DNA of 64,000 bases from Vampirovibrio chlorellavorus (GTDB lineage: Bacteria > Cyanobacteriota > Vampirovibrionia > Vampirovibrionales > Vampirovibrionaceae), in NCBI GenBank assembly GCA_001858525.1, contig LAPX01000009.1, positions 67,922 to 131,921 on the forward strand, in the 5' to 3' direction. The position numbers were made by a program, and so were the translations under genes. The notes beneath the pieces were generated by a model that saw nothing but the letters and a program-made list of their open reading frames with translations, was not told the DNA's origin and did not search any database. Shown in pieces: positions 50,601 to 59,367 of this stretch. Every line of letters begins with the position of its first letter. Within the stretch, counting starts at the first letter, position 1.

Positions 50601-50677
50601 CCAATAATTCCCAGTAACCCAATTAAAGTGACAATGATACTAAGGATAAGAGAGCTATTTAAATTTTTACTACGCAT
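47636..50677 (-). CDS. Large PAS/GAF sensor histidine kinase
   Basis: 1013 aa. About eight N-terminal membrane helices (residues 8-280) form an integral sensor. Two PAS domains follow (near 295-420, FRSFVSGVKDYAIYMLDPNG; and near 425-545, ALDSASILAITDPNGVLTYV), then a GAF domain (near 560-710). The kinase core has His760 in SHDFKNPLAAMG, N-box LMSNAIKYNR and G-box GTGLGLAF. No receiver domain and no adjacent response regulator are present, so it is an orphan kinase. The archease start overlaps its own by about 19 bases. Confidence 0.9.
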   Translation of the reverse strand: MRSKNLNSSLILSIIVTLIGLLGIIGQWFHIKVLTTFSVSGQGSEIAFFTAVSFLCLGFVLTTLVCKLQPLKNYQNLVLKALTIIPLGIAAFNVIHYEILAQFNILLPLVTTYPTVHMAFLTAVQLLLISIGVALWKFYPQLSWSRNTVGLIGIFLLQTALFALMGTLTHIPVLFSFYQAIPTIIAVALTGILLVSQTLESPGFLAPLLSPIQRIRYLSSLGLASGVIILVAGVAIIHVFEYLLGKDAQGLDAGKLIVTFEFSTIAISILVMALSLRVLFYYESSLQSESEAKASEERFRSFVSGVKDYAIYMLDPNGNIISWNEGAQNIQGYSKNEILGQNFAVFYPQNDQLAGQPQEKLQLAQKRGRFEIDNWLIRKDGSRFWARCTLTSTLDPENNLLGFSNVVRDLTVQKEMEDSLRQSVFELTNIRQALDSASILAITDPNGVLTYVNQAFCEISKYTQEELVGHTHQLVNSSFHAPGFFKELWQTIQSGKVWKGEIRNQTKTGQTYWVDTTIYPFMTVDKQPIQYISIHHDITPLKSAQESLKGSFYKQKILTSLSQHALSGMAIDKLLEQCCILLAKTLKLPLTKVLVLKTPEDHFLLQAGYGWNEGLIGHFTVPAGPESQAGYTLLIEEPVVVEDFHTEDRFTQPVLLKNHDVQSGMSVIIHGENPDRPFGVLGVHSREARHYPADDVMFLQAVANIIGIAVERRHAETLLQELNLVLEQRVLERTRQFEEATQEAEEANRLKTKVLAFVSHDFKNPLAAMGRFTQILKDHDEQLTKQQREIISYIGDGVIQLQNMVSDILDKARMEEGRLTLSLEVIDLPVFIEEIKPLIQSLIVDKNIKISYEVQPDFPEMEADSRFLRQIILNLMSNAIKYNRPNGSIFLRAQECADPRFVSITVQDTGRGIATEKIPLLFKEYFRIGTTAYNSVEGTGLGLAFTKKLVEMHGGDISVTSELNVGSTFTIFWPKRVGLAWSISPGTGEKLLNPTLPAQSKLKPTLESRPSAS

Positions 50678-51096
50678 TGTGCAACCCAGCGTCCATCCTG
50701 TTCTTCACCAACAACGATTGATTCCGACAATACACCTTTTGCATCCACAGGAAAGTGAGCGGAATCTGAGTGCAGTTTTTCACCCCAAGCCTGCCCATGC
50801 AACCTGCGATCTTCAAAACTGACCTGAAAGCGTTTAAACGCTATTTTTCTGATACCCGCTTCATATATGATCGCATTGATCCAGTCTGCTAGCAAGCCTT
50901 CATGGTTTGGGGACTGGCATTCGATGTGAATTGACTCCTCTTCCTGGATTTTCTCCACGTCCATGGTGATATTGGCAAGCGCCAAAGCCACTTGTTCAAA
51001 GGCATCCTCAAGCGTCCACCCCACCCCGCGAAGCCCAAGATCCTGGTGATGGGGAAAGAATTCGTAATGAGCGCCGGAAATAAGGTGATGACTCAT
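50659..51096 (-). CDS. Archease-like protein
   Basis: 145 aa. It matches archease in layout: YEFFPHHQDLGLRGVGWTLE, then DAFEQVALALANITMDVEKI, and DWINAIIYEAG. Archease activates the RNA ligase RtcB. The usual C-terminal metal-site segment (KAxTYH) reads DAKGVLSESIVV here, so one ligand may be altered. No rtcB gene lies in the window. It is upstream of, and overlaps, the kinase gene. Confidence 0.8.
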   Translation of the reverse strand: MSHHLISGAHYEFFPHHQDLGLRGVGWTLEDAFEQVALALANITMDVEKIQEEESIHIECQSPNHEGLLADWINAIIYEAGIRKIAFKRFQVSFEDRRLHGQAWGEKLHSDSAHFPVDAKGVLSESIVVGEEQDGRWVAQCVVKI

Positions 51097-51133
51097 ATGG
51101 ATGTCTCCATACTTCTTAATATTTTCCTAATCC

Positions 51134-51604
51134 TTAATATTTACTTAACTTGGGATTAAAACTGGCGGGTTTCCTGCCGGGATTTTCTCGACTGACCGGT
51201 TGCTTTTCAGCGGTTCCTACCACGCGTTCTGCCCCTTGCCCTAGTAAGTCCAGCAAATCAGTAGTGGTAACCATACCAACAAGTTCGTCGTGCTCCAGCA
51301 CTGGCAGACAACCAATATGGCTTCCACGCATCTTGTTGGCCGCTTCCCGGATGGTGGTATCCGGTTCGATACAATGGGCAGGCTCGCTCATGACGTCTTC
51401 AACCAATAGACCCTTCATGGTGGTGTAGGGCTTGAGCTTTTCACTGCCGGTGTCAGAATCTGAGACGATCCCGACAACCCGATGCTGATCCAGGACCACC
51501 AAGTGATGAACGCGATGCTGGCGCATTTTTTCAAAAGCGTTTTCCACCGATTCTGACTTTTCAATGGTAATCACAGGGGTAGTCATACATTCATGAACGC
51601 GCAT
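51134..51604 (-). CDS. Two-CBS-domain protein
   Basis: 156 aa. Two CBS motifs cover residues 5-58 (MTTPVITIEKSESVENAFEK) and 70-125 (MSEPAHCIEPDTTIREAANK, GMVTTTDLLDLLG). CBS pairs bind adenine nucleotides and regulate partner proteins. The basic tail is disordered. It is 37 bases upstream of archease on the same strand. Confidence 0.88.
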   Translation of the reverse strand: MRVHECMTTPVITIEKSESVENAFEKMRQHRVHHLVVLDQHRVVGIVSDSDTGSEKLKPYTTMKGLLVEDVMSEPAHCIEPDTTIREAANKMRGSHIGCLPVLEHDELVGMVTTTDLLDLLGQGAERVVGTAEKQPVSRENPGRKPASFNPKLSKY

Positions 51605-51839
51605 GGCAAGCTCCTCAATTACAGGTACGGCAAGGATGATTCATTATGAACGACCTGCTCGCCAAGTCGCATTGCTACATTAGGTAATGCCCTTTTGCCT
51701 GAATGGCTATTGGTAACATTAGTAATTTACTGAACGTTTTTTCTAGGCAACAGTACAGTAGGGTGAAATGCTGCCAGAGTTGCCGATGTTTCTTTGGCAG
51801 CGCTGATTCCATTACTGAGTGAGAGAGGAGATAGATACC

Positions 51840-52283
51840 ATGGCCATTATGAGACCTTTGACCGATGTGCGCGATCAAGTAGAGCGCCTGTTCCATGAAC
51901 TGGAAGAATTTCAGTTTCCCGCTTTCCCCGAAGCTCGGGAGCGGCACTCCAGAGGTTGGTTACCCGCCGTTGATTTGTTTGAGAAAGAAGGGAATTACCA
52001 CCTCAAAATGGAAGTGCCAGGCATTAAGCCAGAAAACATTGATATCCAGATTCTGGATGACGCCGTGGTGATTCGGGGACAAAGTCGGGAAGAAAAAGCA
52101 GAAGAGAAAAAAGATGTCTATCGCCGGGAATGCCACTATGGTTCTGTCTACCGACGCGTTCCTCTGCCCGGTTCCGTAAAAGCCGAAGGGGCCAAAGCGG
52201 AACTCAAACACGGTATTCTCGAATTGTCCCTACCCAAAGCGGAAGGGAATCTTGGAAAACGCATTCAGGTGCAAGCCAAGTAA
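51840..52283 (+). CDS. Small heat-shock protein (Hsp20)
   Basis: 147 aa from ATG 51840 with GAGGAGA upstream. The alpha-crystallin domain runs from about 45 to 135 (PAVDLFEKEGNYHLKMEVPG, ENIDIQILDDAVVIRGQSRE, GILELSLPKAEG with the A-x-x-x-n-G-v-L type end). It holds unfolded proteins during heat or oxidative stress. No CIRCE element was found upstream. Confidence 0.93.
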   Translation: MAIMRPLTDVRDQVERLFHELEEFQFPAFPEARERHSRGWLPAVDLFEKEGNYHLKMEVPGIKPENIDIQILDDAVVIRGQSREEKAEEKKDVYRRECHYGSVYRRVPLPGSVKAEGAKAELKHGILELSLPKAEGNLGKRIQVQAK

Positions 52284-52378
52284 AAAGACCGATTTTTAGC
52301 GCCTGGCACTGGCTGTCTTAAACCAACAAAGGGTGCCAGGCACTTTCACAGGTCATTTCACAACAGGGGAACGCATTC

Positions 52379-53080
52379 ATGAGCGAAGTCATCCGCTACA
52401 GTCACCGGGCACATCCAGTAGAAGTGAGCGCTGGCTATCAAACTCTTTCCGGCAGTTTGACCTTGCCAGAGTCGGCCAAAGGCATCATCCTGTTTGCCCA
52501 CGGCAGCGGCAGTAGCCGTTTGAGTCCAAGAAATCGCTATGTGGCAGAAGTTTTGAACCAGGCAGGGTTAGGCACATTATTGTTTGATCTGCTCACCACT
52601 GATGAGGAATCGGAAGATGCCTTACGCAGGGAGCATCGTTTTGATATTGGCTTGTTGGCAGATAGACTGTCTGGGGCCACCGATTGGGTGATTGGTCAAC
52701 CGGAAACCAAAGGGTTGAATATTGGCTATTTTGGAGCCAGTACCGGCGCTGCGGCTGCACTAATGGCGGCTGGGCAGCGACGCACTCAAGTGGACGCCAT
52801 CGTCTCTCGTGGGGGGCGTCCTGATTTGGCCGGGCCGTTCTTGAAGAACGTGACTGCTCCCACCCTGCTGATTGTGGGGAGTGAGGATTACGAGGTTATC
52901 AAGTTGAACCGATACGCTTTTCAACAATTACAGTGTGATAAAGACATGATGCTGGTGGCTGGCGCTACGCATCTGTTTGAAGAGCCCGGCACCTTGGAAT
53001 CAGTGGCCCGAGCGGCCAGCCAATGGTTTACGCAACATCTGAGCCAGCCACACCATGCTCATCCTACGACGACTCGTTAA
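52379..53080 (+). CDS. Dienelactone-hydrolase-like alpha/beta hydrolase
   Basis: 233 aa. The nucleophile elbow GASTG lies near residue 121, the oxyanion-side HGSGSS near 41, and the C-terminal GATHLFEEPG supplies the catalytic His. Substrate unknown. Its stop overlaps the end of the convergent DUF2071 gene. Confidence 0.85.
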   Translation: MSEVIRYSHRAHPVEVSAGYQTLSGSLTLPESAKGIILFAHGSGSSRLSPRNRYVAEVLNQAGLGTLLFDLLTTDEESEDALRREHRFDIGLLADRLSGATDWVIGQPETKGLNIGYFGASTGAAAALMAAGQRRTQVDAIVSRGGRPDLAGPFLKNVTAPTLLIVGSEDYEVIKLNRYAFQQLQCDKDMMLVAGATHLFEEPGTLESVARAASQWFTQHLSQPHHAHPTTTR

Positions 53081-53829
53081 AGACGCTTGACCCGACTCCC
53101 CGGATGGGCCACCACATCCAGAGAGCGACAATAGCTGGTCAAGGCAGGAATCGGAGACAAATCCTCTAAAAAACCATGGGCGGCCAGCAGTCCGTTGGTT
53201 AAAATTTCATACTCGGCTGCTTGCCACTGCCAGGGTGGGTGCTCAATGCGGGCGGTGAATACCCCACCCCGACCATCGGTGGTGTAGAGTCGGTAGCGTT
53301 CTGTCAACCAACGTTGCAGGTTAGCATCTTCGCCCATTTTGGACTGGGCAGCGGACTGTGCAGGCCGGGGGCTGTATCGACATTCAAATTCGGCAAGCTT
53401 TGCCCGCTGATCGGTTCGGGTACTTTGAAATTGAATCATAGAGACTGCCGGCGTTGCCGATGGCTCTTGGTGCATCTGCATTCGGGCGTGTTGATAATTC
53501 AGGTGGTAACTGAGTCGGGCCGCTTCCACGGATAGGAAGTCATTGGCATCCAGACAGAAAAAATAAACGCCGCTGGCAGTTTCAGCAAAGCCGGGGGCCG
53601 GTTTCACATAAGTGCGTAGATTTAACTCCAGGAATCGAAAGGGCGCGGGCAAGCCCGGCACCCAGTAGGTGAGGGCAAAGGGCACCGCACTCAACCAGGC
53701 CTGACCATCAATGGTGTCCGGAATCAGCTCTTGGGGCAAACGATTTTGCAATATCTCAGGGGACACCGGGTAGTGCAGAAATAAGAGATGCTCCCAACGC
53801 TGACGAAAAGAAAAAGGCAAACGAATCAT
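53077..53829 (-). CDS. DUF2071 (YqjF-like) protein
   Basis: 250 aa. Typical features are RWEHLLFLHYPVSPEILQNRLP in part, FLELNLRTYVKP and GVYFFCLDANDFLSVEAARL. It has an acetoacetate-decarboxylase-like fold with unknown function. It is the last gene of the photolyase operon; its start overlaps the photolyase stop (ATGA). Confidence 0.85.
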   Translation of the reverse strand: MIRLPFSFRQRWEHLLFLHYPVSPEILQNRLPQELIPDTIDGQAWLSAVPFALTYWVPGLPAPFRFLELNLRTYVKPAPGFAETASGVYFFCLDANDFLSVEAARLSYHLNYQHARMQMHQEPSATPAVSMIQFQSTRTDQRAKLAEFECRYSPRPAQSAAQSKMGEDANLQRWLTERYRLYTTDGRGGVFTARIEHPPWQWQAAEYEILTNGLLAAHGFLEDLSPIPALTSYCRSLDVVAHPGSRVKRL

Positions 53830-55334
53830 GAGCGTCCTCTTCTTTGACCGGACTGCTGACGACTGCCATGTTTTTCGTAGACCGCCAAGGCCAATTTGCG
53901 AACCTCTGGTTGTTGCTTCCAGGCAAAAATGCGCTCCTTTGCCTGCCGGTAAGCGGTCATGTGATCCACCACCGGGGCCGGATAATGCACACCTGGTTGA
54001 AAGCCATAACTCAAGGCCAATAGGGGCGGTAAGGTGTTGGGCTCATGGATGAATTCGTTGGGTAAATCAGCCAACTCTGGCACGAATTGTCGAATGAAGG
54101 CACCGGTGGGATCTTGCTCTTTAGCCTGCTTGATGGGTGAGTAAATGCGAATGGTATTAATGCCGGTCACGCCCGACTGCATTTGAAATTGGGAGTAATG
54201 AATGCCCGGTTCAAAATCGAGGAAGTGGCGGGCTAGCTGCACGGCGGGTTCTCGCCAATGCTGCCACAAATGATAGGCTGAGAAAGAGGCCATCATGGCC
54301 CGCATGCGAAAATTAATCCACCCTTGCTGGTGCAAGGCCCGCATACAGGCATCCACCAGGGGATACCCGGTTTGTCCCTGTATCCAGGCTTCCAGCAATT
54401 CCCCATTGGGTTCGGGATCACGCAGTCCGTCAAAGGCCCGGTTCATGTTCTCAAATTCAATGGCGGGCTCGTCTTCCAGTTTTTGCATAAAGTGGCAATG
54501 CCAGTGCAGGCGCTTGTTGAATGAGCGTAACGACCGCAACCACTGGGCGCTGTCAGGGCCCTTCGCTCCGGTGCTTAAACTCTGAATTTGATTCAGCGTG
54601 GCCTGATACACTTGCCGAACACTCAAGTTCCCCCACGTGAGGTAAGGGCTGAGTCGACTGCACTCCTCGCCAGCGGTGAGTGGGCTGGACATGGCTTTTT
54701 GATAATTCTGCCCACGTTGGGTTAAAAAACTATGCAAGGTCTCTTCAGCCGCCAGTTCTCCACCGGATTGCATGCCTGATTTTTGATGGGGCGGCAAGCC
54801 CAGTTCGGCCAGCGTGGGAATTGATGAAGAACCTTCAAGCCCGCCGATGGTGGGAATGCGATCTGGCGGAGGCATCAAGCCACTGCTCATGCGTTTTTCC
54901 CACTGGGCGGCCCAGCGATCCCGGGTTTTCAATCGCCGCACCACCCCGGTTTGTGGCAACTCAATCCAGCGGAGGCCGTTTTGTTTGACCCAACCGGCCA
55001 CCCGCAAGTCTCGTGCGTAGCTGAGATCGTTCCCGGTTTCCTCATGGCTCCACAGTGCTTCAAAACCGTAACGCTGATGCAGAGCATCCAGTACATCGGG
55101 CATGCGCCCCGTTTGAATAAGCAACGCGCCGCCTCGACGTTCCAAGGCCTGCTTTAAGTCGGACAAGGATTGGCGAATAAATTCGGCATGACTGCTATCG
55201 AAGTCCGGGGCGTGAATGATGTCAGGCTCAAAGACGTATAAACACAGACAAGGCCCTGCTTTGGCGGCTTCAAAAAGCGGGGCATGATCAGCTACCCGCA
55301 AATCCTTTTTGAACCAGACCAGTTGATTGCCCAT
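53826..55334 (-). CDS. phr: Deoxyribodipyrimidine photolyase (CPD type)
   Basis: 502 aa. The N-terminal antenna domain begins VWFKKDLRVADHAPLFEA. The FAD domain shows the family core (GYPLVDACMRALHQQGWINF, RMRAMMASFSAYHLW, GIHYSQFQMQSGVTGINTIR). It splits cyclobutane pyrimidine dimers using blue light. It lies 3 bases behind the second photolyase gene. Confidence 0.92.
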   Translation of the reverse strand: MGNQLVWFKKDLRVADHAPLFEAAKAGPCLCLYVFEPDIIHAPDFDSSHAEFIRQSLSDLKQALERRGGALLIQTGRMPDVLDALHQRYGFEALWSHEETGNDLSYARDLRVAGWVKQNGLRWIELPQTGVVRRLKTRDRWAAQWEKRMSSGLMPPPDRIPTIGGLEGSSSIPTLAELGLPPHQKSGMQSGGELAAEETLHSFLTQRGQNYQKAMSSPLTAGEECSRLSPYLTWGNLSVRQVYQATLNQIQSLSTGAKGPDSAQWLRSLRSFNKRLHWHCHFMQKLEDEPAIEFENMNRAFDGLRDPEPNGELLEAWIQGQTGYPLVDACMRALHQQGWINFRMRAMMASFSAYHLWQHWREPAVQLARHFLDFEPGIHYSQFQMQSGVTGINTIRIYSPIKQAKEQDPTGAFIRQFVPELADLPNEFIHEPNTLPPLLALSYGFQPGVHYPAPVVDHMTAYRQAKERIFAWKQQPEVRKLALAVYEKHGSRQQSGQRRGRS

Positions 55335-55337
55335 GGC

Positions 55338-56909
55338 TTAAACCTCTTGATGCCGTTTTTGTTGAATTTTTTGCCGCAAGCCTTGGGCCTGCGCCTGAAT
55401 GGCCTGACTTTCAGCGCTATCCAGGCGATCCACGTTTTTTAACTGCAACCCCATGCGCGGATTTTTACTGAGCATCGCCCGATGCCGAATCAGAAAGTCC
55501 CAGTATAACGTTGTGAATGGACAAGCGGTGGGTCCCACTCGCTCCGCCGGGTTGTAGGGACAGTGCTGGCAGTAGTTGCTCATGCGTTGAATATACTTAC
55601 CGGTGGCCGCATACGGCTTGGAGGCCATAATGCCCCCATCCCCAAACTGGGACATGCCCAGCGTATTGGGCAATTCCACCCATTCCACGGCATCCACGTA
55701 CACGGCCAAATACCATTCGTGCAGCGTTTTGGGATTCACGCCCAGCATTAGGGCAAACAATCCGGTGACCATCAAGCGCTGAATGTGATGGGCGTATCCA
55801 TACTGCAACGTTTGCCCAATGGCCGCATTGAGACAGGTCATTTCCGTTTGGCCCGTCCAGTAAAAATCGGGCAACGGTTGCTGGGCGTCCAGGACGTTGA
55901 GGTCCCGGTAGTCTGGCATGTGCAACCAATAGATGCCCCGCACGTATTCCCGCCAACCCAGCACTTGCCGAATAAAACCTTCCACCGCCTCCAGCGAGGC
56001 TTTTCCTTGATGATAAGCTGTCTCGGCAGCGGCAATCACCCGACGAGGATCGAGCAATTTCAGGTTCATGGCCGCCGACAAGCGAGAGTGATATAGATAG
56101 GGTTGATCCTGTTTTGAGTCTTGCCACATGGCATCCTGATACTGTCCAAACTGGGGCAAGCGATGCGCAATAAAATCCTGCAAGGATTGCTCAGCCTGTT
56201 CAGGGGTGACTGGCCAATCAAACGCCTGCAAGCTGCCCGGATGATCGGGGAAGCGAGTTTCCACCAGCGAGATCACCGAATTCGTGATCGTATCGGTTTT
56301 AAAGGCACGCGGGTCTTGCACCGAACCCGGTCCCGATTTGCCAAAACTCCCCCGGTTCTCCTGATCGTAATTCCAGCGCCCGCCTTCCGGTTCAGCGCCG
56401 TGCATCAACACGTTGTATTTCTGACGCATCCAGCGATAGAAAAACTCCATGCGCAATTGCTTTTTGCCCTTGGCATGTTGGGCAAATTCCGCCTTGGAAC
56501 AGAAAAAATGAGTGTCTTCAAACACCTCAATGGGAATATGCGCAGCCCGCACAATCCCTTGTAGGGACTGCTCCACGTCCCACTCGCCTGCTTCTGTCAT
56601 GTGAACCGATTGAGGGGCAAGTCGGGTTAAATCGGCTTGAAGTTGAGCGGCCAAACTTCCCTGATTGTCGGTATGATCCAGTGGCACGTAATGCACTCGA
56701 TAGCCCTTGCTTTCCAGCAACTGCCGAAAGTGACGCATGGCACTTAAAAAGAGTGTAATGCGGGCCTTGTGCGTCCAGACTTTGGTGGATTCCTCGGCCA
56801 CTTCAGCCATCCATACCAAATCCTGTGTGGGGTCAAATCCTTTCAGGGCAGGATTATCCAAGGTCAACTGATCGCCCAGTATGATCACCAACCGTCGGAT
56901 GTTCATCAA
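55338..56909 (-). CDS. FeS-BCP / (6-4)-photolyase-like protein
   Basis: 523 aa. It starts RRLVIILGDQLTLDNPALKG, the signature of the PhrB/CryB group. The C-terminal [4Fe-4S] ligands are visible: CQHCPYNP and, 13 residues later, CPF, with an earlier Cys in MTCLNAAIGQ. The spacing matches Agrobacterium PhrB, a bacterial (6-4) photolyase, as I recall it. It sits next to the CPD-type photolyase, so both main UV lesions would be covered. Confidence 0.92.
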   Translation of the reverse strand: MMNIRRLVIILGDQLTLDNPALKGFDPTQDLVWMAEVAEESTKVWTHKARITLFLSAMRHFRQLLESKGYRVHYVPLDHTDNQGSLAAQLQADLTRLAPQSVHMTEAGEWDVEQSLQGIVRAAHIPIEVFEDTHFFCSKAEFAQHAKGKKQLRMEFFYRWMRQKYNVLMHGAEPEGGRWNYDQENRGSFGKSGPGSVQDPRAFKTDTITNSVISLVETRFPDHPGSLQAFDWPVTPEQAEQSLQDFIAHRLPQFGQYQDAMWQDSKQDQPYLYHSRLSAAMNLKLLDPRRVIAAAETAYHQGKASLEAVEGFIRQVLGWREYVRGIYWLHMPDYRDLNVLDAQQPLPDFYWTGQTEMTCLNAAIGQTLQYGYAHHIQRLMVTGLFALMLGVNPKTLHEWYLAVYVDAVEWVELPNTLGMSQFGDGGIMASKPYAATGKYIQRMSNYCQHCPYNPAERVGPTACPFTTLYWDFLIRHRAMLSKNPRMGLQLKNVDRLDSAESQAIQAQAQGLRQKIQQKRHQEV

Positions 56910-56936
56910 ACCAGATCCTTTCCAAATTCCACGGAA

Positions 56937-57368
56937 TTAATGATGAAACAAGAAGCGTGTTAACAGTACCGATTTGACCGTCCAGCAAACGGTGCGAGGC
57001 CAATTTGAGCGCACCAGCCAGCGATAGGCCTGCTCTGAAAACCCCTTTTCCAGTGTGCGATGCAGGGGCATTTGCACAAAAAAGGTCAAGCCGTAAATAA
57101 CCCCTTGAAGGCCGAGAATAGCCATCAACGCAGGGCTTTTGAAGAGCTCACCGGTAAAGCCCATCAACAGGATGGCCCCGCTCAGCGCTTCCAGTCCCAG
57201 CGGCAGCAACAAGACCTGAAAGGTGCGCCGGGTGTGGGTTTGTTCATAGTGAGCAAATTCCGCGCGTCCCACACGGTCAAACAGGGGATAGTGAACCCAT
57301 TGCACAAACCAGATGATACCGGTCATCATCCAGGACGTTACCAAAGCCAGCATCAACCAGACTTGCAT
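56937..57368 (-). CDS. Four-helix membrane protein of the photolyase operon
   Basis: 143 aa from ATG 57368, which overlaps the stop of the renalase-like gene. Four hydrophobic helices are visible (LMLALVTSWMMTGIIWFVQW, FQVLLLPLGLEALSGAILLM, ALMAILGLQGVIYGLTFFV and a last, weaker one). Similar small membrane proteins accompany photolyase operons in other bacteria. Function unknown. Confidence 0.75.
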   Translation of the reverse strand: MQVWLMLALVTSWMMTGIIWFVQWVHYPLFDRVGRAEFAHYEQTHTRRTFQVLLLPLGLEALSGAILLMGFTGELFKSPALMAILGLQGVIYGLTFFVQMPLHRTLEKGFSEQAYRWLVRSNWPRTVCWTVKSVLLTRFLFHH

Positions 57369-58393
57369 CAGACGGTTCCACTTCCCACGGGGGGTGAAAT
57401 TTTTAAGTGTTGAACTAACTGTTCGGCGGCAACTATGCCGGAAAGCACAGCCCCTTCCACCCGAGGACCGGCAAAGGCGTCTCCGGCCAAAATGAGCGGA
57501 GGGGTTTGCTGAACCCACTCAAAATATTGAGTTCCGGCGTTTTTAACCAAAGCGTAGCGCCACCGTTTGACTTGCCACTCCAGAATTTGCGCATCCCCCA
57601 GATAGGGTTGCACGGCCTGACGCATGCACTCATAACAGGCCTCATCACTTTGATCAAACCAGTCGGCGCTACTGTCAGGGGCCATTTGAATGGTTAACCC
57701 GAACCCGTTGGGCGAAATGCCTTTTTGATGATTGTCTGCCACCCAGCCAATGGCCGAACCCGTTTCCGGCTGCCAGAAGCCTGCCTTTTCTGGCAGTGAC
57801 ACCGAACGATCCAGACATAACAGCAGGGCCACGCAGGGATCATAGTTTACCGCTTTGAGCCAATCCAACTGCTCAGTGGGCAGCTCTAACTGACTGGCCG
57901 TTAAAATCTCCACGGCTTGTGGCGTTGGCGCGGTCATCACAATGGCGCTGGCCTGAAGGCACTCACCCGATTCCAGAAAAACCTGCCAGCCCGGTTCGGC
58001 CATGGCGAGACGGGTGACTTTGGCTTCTTTGCGCACGTCTAGGCCCTGAGCCAGATGCTTGGCAATGGTGGTCATTCCATCCCGGCCAATAAAAGTCGGA
58101 TAATTTTGCCCGTTTTCCGTGGATTTATGGAACCAGGTCTGGACCACTCCTTGGGCGATCCAGTCATCCACCAAGCTATGAAAGCGGGCATCTTTGGCCG
58201 TGAAGTATTGGGCCCCATGATCAAAGACCGTCGTAAACACTTCGGATTGCAGGCGTCGGGTCGCCAGCCGACCGCCCAGCGCCCGGCTTTTTTCGAGGAC
58301 CACTACGAAGTGACCCGCTTTTTGCAGCGTTATGGCGGCCATTAAACCGGCCATCCCGGCACCGATGATGACAATGGGGTGACTGCTGCTCAT
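57368..58393 (-). CDS. Renalase-like FAD-dependent oxidoreductase
   Basis: 341 aa. The N-terminal dinucleotide-binding motif is VIIGAGMAGLMAAITLQKAG, followed by GGRLATRR and DHGAQYFTAKD, the hallmark of renalase/amine-oxidase-like proteins. The C-terminal FAD contact is LILAGDAFAGPRVEGAVLSG. These proteins are thought to oxidise stray reduced-nicotinamide isomers. Overlaps the next gene upstream by 4 bases (ATGA). Confidence 0.88.
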   Translation of the reverse strand: MSSSHPIVIIGAGMAGLMAAITLQKAGHFVVVLEKSRALGGRLATRRLQSEVFTTVFDHGAQYFTAKDARFHSLVDDWIAQGVVQTWFHKSTENGQNYPTFIGRDGMTTIAKHLAQGLDVRKEAKVTRLAMAEPGWQVFLESGECLQASAIVMTAPTPQAVEILTASQLELPTEQLDWLKAVNYDPCVALLLCLDRSVSLPEKAGFWQPETGSAIGWVADNHQKGISPNGFGLTIQMAPDSSADWFDQSDEACYECMRQAVQPYLGDAQILEWQVKRWRYALVKNAGTQYFEWVQQTPPLILAGDAFAGPRVEGAVLSGIVAAEQLVQHLKISPPVGSGTV

Positions 58394-59367
58394 GCCGCTC
58401 CTGCTTTCCCTTGTTTCGACTGGCTCGACACTGTTAAAAAACGTTCCCAGTCCACCGGATCACCTGCACTGGTCTGGGGTTGGGACACAACCACCTGACC
58501 GGCTTCAATCAAAAAGGCGCCGCCCAACTGAAAGCCATCACCATCCAAAGGGCCAATGCCATGCCCGCCTTGAGTCCAGGCCTGAACGCCTCGCACCCAC
58601 ACCGACCAGCCAAAGACCTGTTGGAAATTGGCACGGCTCAGCCCGAATGCTTTGTAAAATTGACGCGTGGGATCACTGATGGCGATACTCTCTTGCAACC
58701 CATAGCGTTGCCACAAGGCTGCCATGGTGTCGGGATCAGACATCATCACCACGGCCACACGGAACCCGGCCGCCTTCAGACTGTCCTGTTGTTGGGCCAA
58801 TTGAGCCAGGGTTTCCATGCAAAAGGTGCAGCCGGAATGCCGCAAGAAAATCAACAATACCGGCCCGGCTTGGGAGACAGTTCGCAAGGATGCGTTCAAT
58901 GCCGGAATCGGTTCATCCAGCGCCGCCTCCAGGGAAGCCAGTGAACTGGGAGAAAGATCAGCTCGCCACAGGGTGTAAACCGATTTCAGAATCAGGAAAA
59001 AGGGCACCCACCAGATCAGATCGTTGGTGACGATGTTCAAGCCAAAAAGAATTGGAAACCGTTGCTGAACGAGGGCCAAGGCAAAGCCCATGGGGCCAAA
59101 AATTTTGCCCAGCAAACCCACCAGCACAATGGGCCAATGGCGCCGGGGGTCAGTGGCCGCAATTAGGTAGCCCAGGCCGTAAACGCCCACGATCATGCCA
59201 ATGCACTGCCACAGCTCCGGATAGTTGGGCACAACCGCCCCACTGAGTTGAAACACAGCATTGGGGAACAACACCATAAAGCTCCCCCAGGCAATGTTAT
59301 AAATCCCGGCAAAGGCCAGCACCGAAAAACTCCAGGAGGGCATGCGGGCAGGGGCAGTTTGCGGCAT
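58390..59367 (-). CDS. Membrane protein with AhpC/TSA_2 peroxiredoxin-like domain
   Basis: 325 aa. Four or so N-terminal membrane helices (residues 13-135) are followed by a thioredoxin-like domain with the redox motif SGCTFCMETL near 180. The region RVAVVMMSDPDTMAALWQRY, then FYKAFGLSRANFQQVFGW, matches the AhpC-TSA_2 group (SelL-related, where selenocysteine may replace these Cys). It is probably a membrane-tied peroxide or thiol enzyme of the operon. Confidence 0.85.
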   Translation of the reverse strand: MPQTAPARMPSWSFSVLAFAGIYNIAWGSFMVLFPNAVFQLSGAVVPNYPELWQCIGMIVGVYGLGYLIAATDPRRHWPIVLVGLLGKIFGPMGFALALVQQRFPILFGLNIVTNDLIWWVPFFLILKSVYTLWRADLSPSSLASLEAALDEPIPALNASLRTVSQAGPVLLIFLRHSGCTFCMETLAQLAQQQDSLKAAGFRVAVVMMSDPDTMAALWQRYGLQESIAISDPTRQFYKAFGLSRANFQQVFGWSVWVRGVQAWTQGGHGIGPLDGDGFQLGGAFLIEAGQVVVSQPQTSAGDPVDWERFLTVSSQSKQGKAGAA

